NCBI GenBank assembly: GCA_965369325.1
Contig: CBDUQI010000002.1
Location: 18,374-82,373 of the forward strand
Source: CBDUQI01 sp965369325
GTDB taxonomy: Bacteria > Pseudomonadota > Gammaproteobacteria > Steroidobacterales > JBCBZW01
Direction of reading: 5' to 3'
Length of the DNA: 64,000 bases
Part shown: positions 53,548 through 61,525 of the stretch, piece after piece
Layout of the letters: each line of letters opens with the position of its first letter
Numbering within the stretch: position 1 is the stretch's first letter
Made by a program: the position numbers and the translations under genes
Notes under the pieces: generated by a model
Database searches by the model: none
Told to the model about the DNA's origin: nothing
What the model saw: only the letters and a program-made list of their open reading frames with translations

Positions 53548-56460
53548 CTATAGTTGCTGTTCGTAACGCAGATACGGCACTCGACCGTAAATGTCGTGCA
53601 AGGAGTTGGCGTAGAACGGGTTGTCCAGACCTAAGAAGTCCAGCGGCGGTTCCTCGTCAAACAGGTTGCGCGCGCCGACCGCCACTTTGCCATCCCACGG
53701 CGTGGTCCAGGACACCTGAAGATCCCACGTGGTCCAGTCATCCAGGCTGGCCGAATCATCGCTCAACGAGGTGTCGGTGACGTACGAGCCGTTTAGCGCG
53801 GCCGCGAAGTCACCGCGACTCCAGTTGACCGACAGGCTGGCCCGGGTGTCTGGGTCGAACACGCCCTGCAGGCGTCGGAACGGGTCGGTTTCGAGGATTT
53901 GCTGCTGGTACTCGAAGATGTGTGTGTACAGCAAATCAAAGCGAAGATCGCCAAAGTCGCCGGCCTGGACGCGGTAGTCCACATTCAGGTCGATGCCGTC
54001 TGTGCGCCTGCCCTGCAGGTTCTGATTGTTGGCTGAGATGAAGTTAATGGTGCCGTTGGGGTTGCGCGACACAAATGCACTGCTGCCGCCGGCCAGGAAT
54101 TCCGCATCCAGAATGTCCTGCAATGGCACGGTGCCAATCTCCTGAGTCAGCTCGATATCGTAATAGTCGGCCGACAGTGTCAGATCATCCAGCGGGCTCC
54201 ACACGAAGCCGACAGTGAAGTTCTCCGATTCTTCAGCTTGCAGGTTCGGATTGCCGCCGCCCAGGTTCTGGTACTGCGTGCGCAGGCACGGTGAACCTAG
54301 CGGGAAGCCGGCATCAGGTGCGTTAACGGTGACACTGCCATCGCCGTTGTCGACCACGCTGCCACCCTGGCTCACAGCCACTGCTGCGCAGCGGGTGGTG
54401 TCAACCGCGCCGTTAAAGCTCTGCGCGAGGCCGGAGTACAGCTCCCCCATGCTGGGAGCACGGAAGCCTTCGCCGTAGTTGGCTCGAAGCAACAACGAGT
54501 CGATGGGGCGCCACGCCAGCGAAAGCTGTGGATTGGTGGCGGTACCAAAATCGTTGTAGCTGTCGTATCTGGCCTTAAGGCCAAGTTCTAGTGAGTCGGT
54601 CAGTGCGAAAGACAGTTCGGTGAACAGGGCAAACACGGTACGGGCGCCGGTAATGTCCTGCCCGCCAGCGGAGCCGTCCACGTTGCCTGCGTTCTGCAGG
54701 GCGTCGTAGTCTTGCGAGAACTTCTCGTCACGGTACTCAAAGCCGACCGCGAAACCGACAGGCCCGGAGGGCAGTTGTGCGAGGTCAAAGCCAATGGTGC
54801 CGTCCAGGGTCACAATGCGGGTCGACTCATCGTGGAAGCCTTCATGCACAAATGTCTGCGCGATTGCGGTCTGCTGGTTGACATCGGCGTTGACGCTGAA
54901 GATGTCGTAGCTGCCATCATCGATGGCGCCTTGCAGCGCGCTTCGAATAGCCAGACCCTTAGAGGTGTCTTTGCTTTCCTGACGGCTATGCGCGAGGCCC
55001 ACTTCCCATTCTGCACCGCCGAACCAGTCGTTAGTGCCTTCCAGGCCAGCCAGCACATCAGTGAGGGTGCCGGCGACCAACGAGTCGCGGAAGCCGCCGG
55101 GCACGTTGCGATAGAACACGGACAGATCAAACGGGCCGGTGAGCGTGGTTTCCACCGTTTCCTGCACGCAGGCATCGTCGTTGTCCAGATCGCAGCCACC
55201 CACGCCCACCGGGTCGCCGTTCGCATCAAATACTGGCGCCTGTACCGTAAAGCCGTGGAAGGCGCTTAAGTCATCACCCACTGAGTTGGCCAGGTTGGCC
55301 GGGTTGGTGGGATTGTTGGGGTTGTCCGCGCCAATGGTGGGCAGGAACGGTGTGCCGCCCAGATTTGGCGTGGGGGCGTAGCGGCCAAAGGATTCCGTCC
55401 GCGAGAAAATCCCTCGGGCGAAGAAGCTTACGTTGTCCGATACCTCGTAGTTCCCGCTCAGGAACAGGCTGTCCCGCTCAATGCTTGCCTCGTTGGCCGC
55501 AACCCCTGCGTAGTTGTAACGGCAGGTTGGTGTGGTCACGGTTGAGGAGGGGAACAGCGGGTCGCTGGTGTCGGGTGCGGAGGCGCCATTCTCATCCAGC
55601 GTGGCGCTGGTATCGAGGATGCCGTCACCATCGCTGTCGCTGCCGGGGCAGCGCGGGTCCGGGAAGGTGCCAATAGAAATGGTGTTGACCCCGGTCGGGT
55701 CCGCGGGATTCGGCGCACTGGCAAAAAAGCTGCCGGGGAAGCCGAAGTTCGACAGGCCCACATCGGAAAAGTCCCGATCACTGTTGAAGATGATGTCCTG
55801 CGCGGAGTGATCCAGGGCAAAGGTGATGTTGCCTTTGCCGGAGCTGACCCCGCCGGTGATGGCGTAGGCCTCCTCATCACCACCATCCTGGGTCGGGCGG
55901 CCCACAGAGGCGCTGAGTGCGAGCCCTTCAAAATCTTTGCGCAAGATAATGTTGATTACGCCACCGACGGCATCTGCGCCGTAGACGGCCGAGGCGCCGT
56001 CGCGCAGTACTTCAATCCGTTCAACCGCCGCGATGGGGATAACGTTGAGATTCTGCGAGGAGCCTGCGGCGAAGGTGGGCGAGCCCGACTGGCGTCGTCC
56101 GTCAATCAGAACCAGTGTGCGCTGCGCACCCAGTCCGCGCAGGCTGACGACAGCCTGGCTTTGGGCAGAACTGCCCGAGCTTTGTTTGAACGATCCAAAC
56201 GTATTGAACGTGGTGCCTCTGAGCACTTCGGCGACCGAGATGTCGCCGGAGCTGTCGATGTCGGCCCGGCTGATCACCGTGACAGCCTGTGGGCCTTCAA
56301 TGTCGACGCGTTTGATACGCGATCCAGTCACCGTCACTTTGTCTTGCGCGGCAATGTCATCGCTTTGGGCAACGGCGCCCATGGGGGCGGTTGCGGTGGC
56401 TGTCAGTCCGGTGGCAAGCGCTAGCTTGACCGCCTGACGGAGCGTAGCTGATTGGGGCAT
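53548..56460 (-). CDS. TonB-dependent outer-membrane receptor
   Basis: A 970-residue protein from the ATG at 56460 (GGGAG seven bases upstream; the frame is open to 56496). The signal peptide ends GAVAQSDD. The plug domain has the usual DKVTVTGSRIKRVDIEGPQA, VLRGTTFNTFGSFKQSSG, and ERIEVLRDGASAVYGADAVG followed by GVINIIL. The barrel begins around residue 190, with a YDSYNDFGTATNPQLSLAWR-type segment. The final residue is Leu (RYEQQL) rather than the usual Phe. One outer loop contains SDSDGDGILDTSATLDENG, a calcium-type loop. Ligand is unknown; the subclass takes up large molecules such as peptides, sugars or siderophores. Its position beside Cluster B suggests it may handle the modified product. 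Confidence 0.94.
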   Translation of the reverse strand: MPQSATLRQAVKLALATGLTATATAPMGAVAQSDDIAAQDKVTVTGSRIKRVDIEGPQAVTVISRADIDSSGDISVAEVLRGTTFNTFGSFKQSSGSSAQSQAVVSLRGLGAQRTLVLIDGRRQSGSPTFAAGSSQNLNVIPIAAVERIEVLRDGASAVYGADAVGGVINIILRKDFEGLALSASVGRPTQDGGDEEAYAITGGVSSGKGNITFALDHSAQDIIFNSDRDFSDVGLSNFGFPGSFFASAPNPADPTGVNTISIGTFPDPRCPGSDSDGDGILDTSATLDENGASAPDTSDPLFPSSTVTTPTCRYNYAGVAANEASIERDSLFLSGNYEVSDNVSFFARGIFSRTESFGRYAPTPNLGGTPFLPTIGADNPNNPTNPANLANSVGDDLSAFHGFTVQAPVFDANGDPVGVGGCDLDNDDACVQETVETTLTGPFDLSVFYRNVPGGFRDSLVAGTLTDVLAGLEGTNDWFGGAEWEVGLAHSRQESKDTSKGLAIRSALQGAIDDGSYDIFSVNADVNQQTAIAQTFVHEGFHDESTRIVTLDGTIGFDLAQLPSGPVGFAVGFEYRDEKFSQDYDALQNAGNVDGSAGGQDITGARTVFALFTELSFALTDSLELGLKARYDSYNDFGTATNPQLSLAWRPIDSLLLRANYGEGFRAPSMGELYSGLAQSFNGAVDTTRCAAVAVSQGGSVVDNGDGSVTVNAPDAGFPLGSPCLRTQYQNLGGGNPNLQAEESENFTVGFVWSPLDDLTLSADYYDIELTQEIGTVPLQDILDAEFLAGGSSAFVSRNPNGTINFISANNQNLQGRRTDGIDLNVDYRVQAGDFGDLRFDLLYTHIFEYQQQILETDPFRRLQGVFDPDTRASLSVNWSRGDFAAALNGSYVTDTSLSDDSASLDDWTTWDLQVSWTTPWDGKVAVGARNLFDEEPPLDFLGLDNPFYANSLHDIYGRVPYLRYEQQL

Positions 56461-56782
56461 ACGGCTCTCCCGATAAATATTGTTGCAAAATAACAACGAT
56501 CGGTGCGGACTCTCGCTGTGCGTGGGGGTCGGTTGGCGCCTTTCCTAGGGGTTACAACACAACTGTTGCAACAATAACACATTGTGACTATTTAACAACA
56601 GGTGTGGAATGGCAGCTAGCGAGTAGTGAGATCAACTGCAAAAAGCGTTGATATATATCCAAAAAAGATATTACGGGAGAAGTTTGAGGTGTCGACTGAA
56701 GCGCCGAATTTAGACCGTAGGCGAATACCTAAGTTCTACTAGAGTTGTAAAAATACCACGTTTGTTGTCGAAGGTTAGAAGC
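56461..56782. promoter_or_regulatory. Receptor upstream region with repeated palindromic sites
   Basis: TGTTGCAAAATAACAA (56481-56496) and TGTTGCAACAATAACA (56564-56579) match at all but a one-base indel. The first contains the palindrome TTGTT-N7-AACAA (56480-56496) and the second the perfect ten-base palindrome TGTTGCAACA (56564-56573). They lie 20-36 and 103-119 bases upstream of the receptor start, as expected for paired operators. The rest of the 322 bases is AT-rich and carries no gene. Confidence 0.55.
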
Positions 56783-57751
56783 TTAGCGGGTCTTGTCTAT
56801 TTGTAGCTTCCATCCAACAAGGCGTGCGCCGTCGTGTTTAAGCGGTGCAAACTGCGCGCCCCTGACGCCCGACTGCGCAAACCATTGCGTGAGTTGCTGC
56901 ATTCGCTGCTCGCTGTGCGCCGCGCCGGCCAGATCCTGAAGCCGCTCTTCATTGGCCAGCAGTTCCTGCTTACCGTGTTCGAGCAACGCAAGCGCCGATG
57001 CCGCTCCCTGTTCAACGGCGCCATAGGCTTCGCGCACCATGCCGAGCGCGTTTGTGAGCAGTTCCGGATGCGGTGAGGAACGCAACTTTTCGGTGATCTC
57101 TCCCGCCGCGCCGTTCAGTTGATTGCGCCAATGTTCCGCCTGCGGATTGTTGGCCAGTGCCTGGCGTTGAGCAGGCGTGCGCGCATTCGCGACGATTTGA
57201 ATAATATTTCGCGCAGCATGGAACAGTTCGGATTGGTTAAAAAGGAAATGTGAGTGGCGCAATTCTTCGCGCGCGGTGTTCAGCACCACTGAATCATCGT
57301 GATGAACTACAAACAGTCCGCTTGCGCCCGGGCGCATGACGCGCGCCAGTTCAGCGACCGTCTGTTCTATCGGGGTGTACTCGAGCGCGTATTGTCCGGT
57401 GATGGCATCGATGCTGTTGTCGTCAAAAGGCAACATCTGCGCTTGCGTTTGCGCGTGAAAATGAATGACCTCGAGTATTTCCGGATGCTCACTGAGTGCG
57501 CGCTCTGGTTGAATTTTTGCGCTGTCGACGCCGTGAATTTCAAAATGCGCGTCCATCGCAAAACTGGTTTGCGCGGCAATTGCGGCGATTGCCCCGTTTC
57601 CAGTACATATATCGACGATGCAGGCGCCACCGGGCAGCGTTTCGAAATACTCCCGCCAGACGCTGCGCATGCTGCCTTCGTAATTGCCGGAAAACGCATC
57701 AGCGCACGAAGTTAGAAAACCGTGTGCCCAATATTTGTCCCAATTTTCCAT
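56783..57751 (-). CDS. SAM-dependent methyltransferase family protein
   Basis: A 322-residue protein from the ATG at 57751 (MENWDKYWAHGFLTSCADAF); an ATG at 57814 in the same frame is possible. The SAM motif is ACIVDICTGNGAIAAIAAQT (about residues 42-61), followed by FEIHGVDSAKI, and IDAITGQYALEYTPIEQTVA (about 118) is the usual motif IV region. It has a helical C-terminal part (about 180-322) not typical of minimal methyltransferases. It is not closely related to the enzyme at 31614. The longer frame upstream (to 58198) overlaps the opposite-strand gene and is rejected. Substrate is unknown. Confidence 0.88.
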   Translation of the reverse strand: MENWDKYWAHGFLTSCADAFSGNYEGSMRSVWREYFETLPGGACIVDICTGNGAIAAIAAQTSFAMDAHFEIHGVDSAKIQPERALSEHPEILEVIHFHAQTQAQMLPFDDNSIDAITGQYALEYTPIEQTVAELARVMRPGASGLFVVHHDDSVVLNTAREELRHSHFLFNQSELFHAARNIIQIVANARTPAQRQALANNPQAEHWRNQLNGAAGEITEKLRSSPHPELLTNALGMVREAYGAVEQGAASALALLEHGKQELLANEERLQDLAGAAHSEQRMQQLTQWFAQSGVRGAQFAPLKHDGARLVGWKLQIDKTR

Positions 57752-58028
57752 TTTTCTCGAACTCGAAAAACTCGCCAGTGCAGCCAGTTTGCCTGCAAGT
57801 GAACGCCGTTGCATCTTGAGTTCGTCACTGTTCGCCAGAAAAAAATCCGCGGCTCCGAGGGTTGGCAAAAGTGATTTTGGCCAAACGTACCAACGGCGCG
57901 TTTTACACTTTGTTGCGATCGCTTGGCGCACGCCCGTGCCACGCGGTGATCGTTTATGTGCGCCGGTTCGAAATTTGTTCTGTAAAACCGTTATACTTAG
58001 CGCCGTCTGCTTGAACGGAGACGTTTTA

Positions 58029-58634
58029 ATGTCGAAAGAAGTTGCATCTGCACAAAAGGCGTTCCTCGCTGCGCGAAAAGATTTCGTAAAGCTTGCGGCA
58101 CGCTCGGAGAAGGCGCTGGGTCGTGAAGCAAAGACGCTCGCGGCACAGCTAAAGCGTAGTTCTGCGCTTGTGGCACGGCTGCGTGGGCAGTTGGCCAAGC
58201 GTCAGGAGAGACTCGGCAAAACCAAAAATGCCGGTGTCAAACGCAAAGTAAGCGCGCAAGTCAAAAAGCTCACCAACGACCTCGCTAAGGCGCGGGAAGC
58301 GGCGGCTGAGTTGCGTGCTCAGGCGAAACCGGCACGGGAGGCGCATCGCGCGTCTAAAGCCCACTTGAAGCAAGCCAAAGCAGCCGATCGGGTTGTGGGC
58401 AAACTTGAAAAAGAGTGGGACAAGGCGGCCGGCAAGAAAAAACGCGTCACGCGTAAGAAGAAAGCGACTGTAGCGAAGAAGAAAACGGCAGCTCGCAAGA
58501 AACCTGCAACGCGCAAGAAACCAACGCGTCGCAAAGTGGCGAAGAAGAAAACTGCCGTGCGTAAGCGCAAATCGACCGCTGCCAAGCGGAAGGCGCCGCG
58601 TCGCAAGAAAACGGCACGCAGGGGTAAGCGCTAA
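58029..58634 (+). CDS. Lysine-rich histone H1-like / AlgP-like protein
   Basis: A 201-residue very basic protein from the ATG at 58029, with GGAG nine bases upstream. Residues about 1-135 are helical and likely coiled-coil (KALGREAKTLAAQLKRSSAL, NDLAKAREAAAELRAQ). Residues about 140-201 are a Lys/Arg/Ala/Thr/Pro tail of repeats such as KKKTAARKKPATRKK, like the C-terminal tails of bacterial AlgP/H1-like proteins. Such tails bind DNA without sequence specificity. It probably condenses or bridges the nucleoid. The frame is open far upstream, but the composition changes there, so the shorter form is chosen. It is divergent from the methyltransferase gene, with a 277-base region between them. Confidence 0.88.
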   Translation: MSKEVASAQKAFLAARKDFVKLAARSEKALGREAKTLAAQLKRSSALVARLRGQLAKRQERLGKTKNAGVKRKVSAQVKKLTNDLAKAREAAAELRAQAKPAREAHRASKAHLKQAKAADRVVGKLEKEWDKAAGKKKRVTRKKKATVAKKKTAARKKPATRKKPTRRKVAKKKTAVRKRKSTAAKRKAPRRKKTARRGKR

Positions 58635-58703
58635 GTCATAGCGCGCCTGCGAAGTCTGGCAGGTGGCCCGCACTGCGGGCCGCCCACGATGTCGGCTCCC
58701 CGG

Positions 58704-60056
58704 CTATTTTAGCCCCGCCAGCATCGCATCCAGGGCCACGCGGTCCAGCCAGCGACCCCGCACCATCACACCGTCGATATCCAGCGCATGTTCAATGTCA
58801 CTGAGTGGATTGGCGTTCAGCATGACTATATCCGCCTCCAGGCCCTCGCGCAGCGTGCCGAATACGTCGGTGGCTTTGAAGTAGCGTGCCGGATTAACGG
58901 TGCCCGCGCGTAACGCATCAATCGGGCTGAGCCCGCTCGCAACCAGAATCTGCAGCTCCTGTTGTGTCGCGAATCCCGGCACGTTGAATACCTGAGGGGC
59001 GTCAGAGCCCAGTAGGATCCCGGCGCCATGTTCGTGCAGGCTCAAAAGCAGCGCACGGCGTACTTGCACAAAGCGCTCGCCTGCCTGCGGGGTGACATCG
59101 GGGTTGTCCTGCAGTTGCGCGACAGATTCGCGCCAGCTGCGCACAATACTTGGTGGCATGTAGGCAAGCGCGGGCATCTTGAGTGTCTGCGCCAGCGGAC
59201 GAAAGCGATTTTCCACCAGCGCCATCGTTGGCACGTTCCAGATACCGGCTTCAGCAGTTTTTCTGGCCACCGTATCAAAAGCTGGAAGCGAGGGGTTCTG
59301 CGCCAGGTCGAAACCGAAGAACTGGGCGTCGCTGGCGTTGCTTAGTGCGCGCAGATAGCCATCCAGATGGTCGATGCTGGACTGGCGGGCACGGAATGTG
59401 GCTGCCATGCCCACCTCGTTGGAAACGTGCCCGGCCAGCATCACCCCGTGCTCCTGCGCGGCGGCCACGATCGCCTCGTATTGCGCTCGCGTTAGCCCGG
59501 GGTGCAGCTTGATAAAATCGTACCCGGCTTGTGCCTGCGCTCGCACCATCTTTGCGCCCTGCGCCGGGCTGTGGACACTACGCCCGTTCAGTGACGGGCC
59601 GGAGGTGAACAGGCGGGGGCCTAGCACCTCACCGTCCTGTATTGCTTGGCGTAGTTCCAAATGGCTTTCCTCCCCCAGCATGCCGCGGACGGTGGTGATG
59701 CCGTAGGCCAGAAACAGCTGCAACACGCGATCGCGATACTCGGGGCCGCGCGCCGCCGCTGGGATATGCGCGTGCATCTCCGACAGACCAGGGATAAGCG
59801 TCTTGCCCGCGGCTGACACTACTTGTGCGCTCGGCGGAATATCCACAGTATCATCCGCGCCCATCTGTACGATGTGCTGCCCGCGTACCAGTATTGTCTG
59901 CTCGTGGCGCAAGCCATGACCGTCCATGGCCAGTACATCCGCGTTCACAAACGCAATCGTTGGCGGCGGCGACTGCGTCGCGGTGGCCAGCAACGGCGAG
60001 CCGGCCGCCGCGAACAGTAGCGCGACTGCCCATCTACCTTTGGCACTTGACGTCAT
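58704..60056 (-). CDS. Exported amidohydrolase family metal hydrolase
   Basis: A 450-residue protein; the ATG at 60056 follows GAGGAG by seven bases. The signal peptide is WAVALLFAAAGSPLLATAT. The amidohydrolase fold shows a cap strand (TIAFVNADVLAMDGHGL), then metal motifs GLSEMHAHIPAA (H-x-H, about residue 94), YDFIKLHPG (bridging Lys region), AGHVS and SIDHLDGY (His), and LLGSDAPQ (Asp). It ends with the family's ALRAGTVNPARYFKATDVFG and LREGLEADIVMLNANPLSDI. This matches imidazolonepropionase-like periplasmic amidohydrolases; the substrate (cyclic amide, peptide or xenobiotic) is not determined. It is divergent from the lipoprotein gene at 60212. Confidence 0.95.
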   Translation of the reverse strand: MTSSAKGRWAVALLFAAAGSPLLATATQSPPPTIAFVNADVLAMDGHGLRHEQTILVRGQHIVQMGADDTVDIPPSAQVVSAAGKTLIPGLSEMHAHIPAAARGPEYRDRVLQLFLAYGITTVRGMLGEESHLELRQAIQDGEVLGPRLFTSGPSLNGRSVHSPAQGAKMVRAQAQAGYDFIKLHPGLTRAQYEAIVAAAQEHGVMLAGHVSNEVGMAATFRARQSSIDHLDGYLRALSNASDAQFFGFDLAQNPSLPAFDTVARKTAEAGIWNVPTMALVENRFRPLAQTLKMPALAYMPPSIVRSWRESVAQLQDNPDVTPQAGERFVQVRRALLLSLHEHGAGILLGSDAPQVFNVPGFATQQELQILVASGLSPIDALRAGTVNPARYFKATDVFGTLREGLEADIVMLNANPLSDIEHALDIDGVMVRGRWLDRVALDAMLAGLK

Positions 60057-60211
60057 GGTGTTCTCCTCACATTGCTGCGCGTGCGTTGTCACTCTGGTGG
60101 CGGGCACGGACGTGGAGCCCGGCGCCGCGCTATTGTATTGTGACTGCTTTGCGCCACCAGGGTTCGTTTGCATCCGCTGGCGGCGCGCGACACAGCGCAA
60201 TAAGGGTGACG

Positions 60212-61159
60212 ATGGTAGATCTAGGTGAATTGTCGGAGGCATGGCCGCCCGCGCCTTTTCGACACGGCATTAATGGCCACCCCGGCTACGCGGGTGTCGC
60301 GGGCACCGTGACATTGTTCGCCGGCCTGCTGCTGGGCGGCTGCACGAGCGGCGCACCAATGATCGAGCCGCCGCCAACGGCCCCGTCTGCGGAGGCCGTG
60401 CACAGTACTTCCGCGTCGGCGGGCGGGCATTTGTTGTGGTCTGTCGATCCCGTCCCCACCGAGCTCACCGTGCGCGTGATGGCCAGAGATGCGATGTTTG
60501 TAGGGCCTTCGATGGGCATGAAAATTAAGGTGCATGATGCGGATACCGGCGAGTTGCTGAGTGAGGGCATTACCATCGGCGAGGTGGGTGCAAAGGCGCT
60601 GATCATGCAAACGCCCCGCGTGCGCGGGGAGCGTCTGTCCTCGCAGAGCACTGCGGTGTTCAACACGACGTTGTCGTTACGCGCGCCTACGCGCGTGCAA
60701 GTGACTGGCGAGGGGCCCATCGGCTATCCGCAGTCCATCAACACCGTCAGCAGCACTCAATGGGTACTACCGGGGCGGCATATCACCGGACGCGACGGTT
60801 GGGTACTGGAGATGGGCGGGTTTGCGGTGGAGATTCGCCAGCCCGAAGAGCAGGTGGTCTGGTCTGGTAAGAGCGCAAGCGTGCCGTTGCGCGCCAAGGT
60901 GGTGATGCTGTGCGGGTGTCCCACACAACCGGAGGGCACATGGGATTCGGCGGGTTATGAGATTGCGGCACGGGTAACCCGGGCGGATGGGAGTCTGCTG
61001 TTTGAAATGCCGCTGGAGTATGCAGGCGAGGAGAGTATCTTCGCGGCCGATCTGCCGATAGACGCGCCGGGCGAGTATCTGGCGACCGTCTTCGCATACG
61101 ATCCTGCCACGGGTAATACCGGGCTTGCCCAGCGTTCAATTGAGGTGAAGCAGCAGTGA
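60212..61159 (+). CDS. Lipoprotein of unknown function with beta domains
   Basis: A 315-residue protein. The ATG at 60212 lies six bases behind AAGGG; the frame is open to 59825, but that part overlaps the divergent amidohydrolase gene. The lipoprotein signal is VTLFAGLLLGGC (Cys about residue 44), unusually far from the start; a GTG at 60308 is possible but lacks basic residues. The rest is beta-rich, for example TVRVMARDAMFVGPSMGMKI, VHDADTGELLSEG and TWDSAGYEIAARVTRADGSL. This resembles periplasmic copper-chaperone or YtkA-like beta sandwiches (residues about 235-315 with GEYLATVFAYDPATGNTG), but I cannot assign a family. It is coupled to the next lipoprotein gene by a four-base overlap. 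Confidence 0.78.
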   Translation: MVDLGELSEAWPPAPFRHGINGHPGYAGVAGTVTLFAGLLLGGCTSGAPMIEPPPTAPSAEAVHSTSASAGGHLLWSVDPVPTELTVRVMARDAMFVGPSMGMKIKVHDADTGELLSEGITIGEVGAKALIMQTPRVRGERLSSQSTAVFNTTLSLRAPTRVQVTGEGPIGYPQSINTVSSTQWVLPGRHITGRDGWVLEMGGFAVEIRQPEEQVVWSGKSASVPLRAKVVMLCGCPTQPEGTWDSAGYEIAARVTRADGSLLFEMPLEYAGEESIFAADLPIDAPGEYLATVFAYDPATGNTGLAQRSIEVKQQ

Positions 61160-61497
61160 GTAAGCAGTGCAACGTGATGGTGATTCTGGCGGCGGCAGTG
61201 TTCCTCATCCAGGGCTGCGCCGCGCTGGATCCCAACGCACAGTACGATCGCCATTCTTATAGCCGCCTAAGCGAAGTGCCGGACGACAACAGCGCGTTGA
61301 AGTTCGAAGCCCGCTCCTCTGCCGCCTACCCGGCTGATGACCCTCAAGCCGAGCAAACGCGGATGTTGTGGCTGCAGGACTGGCTGGAGATACGCGGCCT
61401 GTGCAAGGACGGTGTCGATATCGAGGAGCGTGTGCACTCGCAACGAGCGTCCGACCGTTTCGGTTACGATCTACAGTATCAGGTGCGTTGTCGTTAA
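61156..61497 (+). CDS. Small lipoprotein, 113 residues
   Basis: The GTG at 61156 overlaps the preceding stop (GTGA), so translation is coupled. The lipoprotein signal is VILAAAVFLIQGCAALDP (Cys about residue 21). The mature part is polar, with two more cysteines (GLCKDG and QVRCR) that could form a disulfide. No family is recognised. It probably works with the lipoprotein encoded just upstream. Confidence 0.78.
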   Translation: MSKQCNVMVILAAAVFLIQGCAALDPNAQYDRHSYSRLSEVPDDNSALKFEARSSAAYPADDPQAEQTRMLWLQDWLEIRGLCKDGVDIEERVHSQRASDRFGYDLQYQVRCR

Positions 61498-61525
61498 CCA
61501 GACCGCGCGCCAGATCGGCGTCAAC

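Noticed and set aside
57684..58028. N-terminal extension of the H1-like protein
   Set aside because: Composition changes abruptly at the ATG at 58029, which has a ribosome site; the extension is antisense to the methyltransferase start.
57752..58198. N-terminal extension of the methyltransferase at 56783-57751
   Set aside because: It is Ala/Ser/Phe/Lys-rich antisense of the H1-like gene and has no ribosome site or homology to methyltransferases.
59825..60211. N-terminal extension of the lipoprotein at 60212
   Set aside because: It runs antisense through the start of the amidohydrolase gene, while the ATG at 60212 has an AAGGG site and leads to a lipobox.
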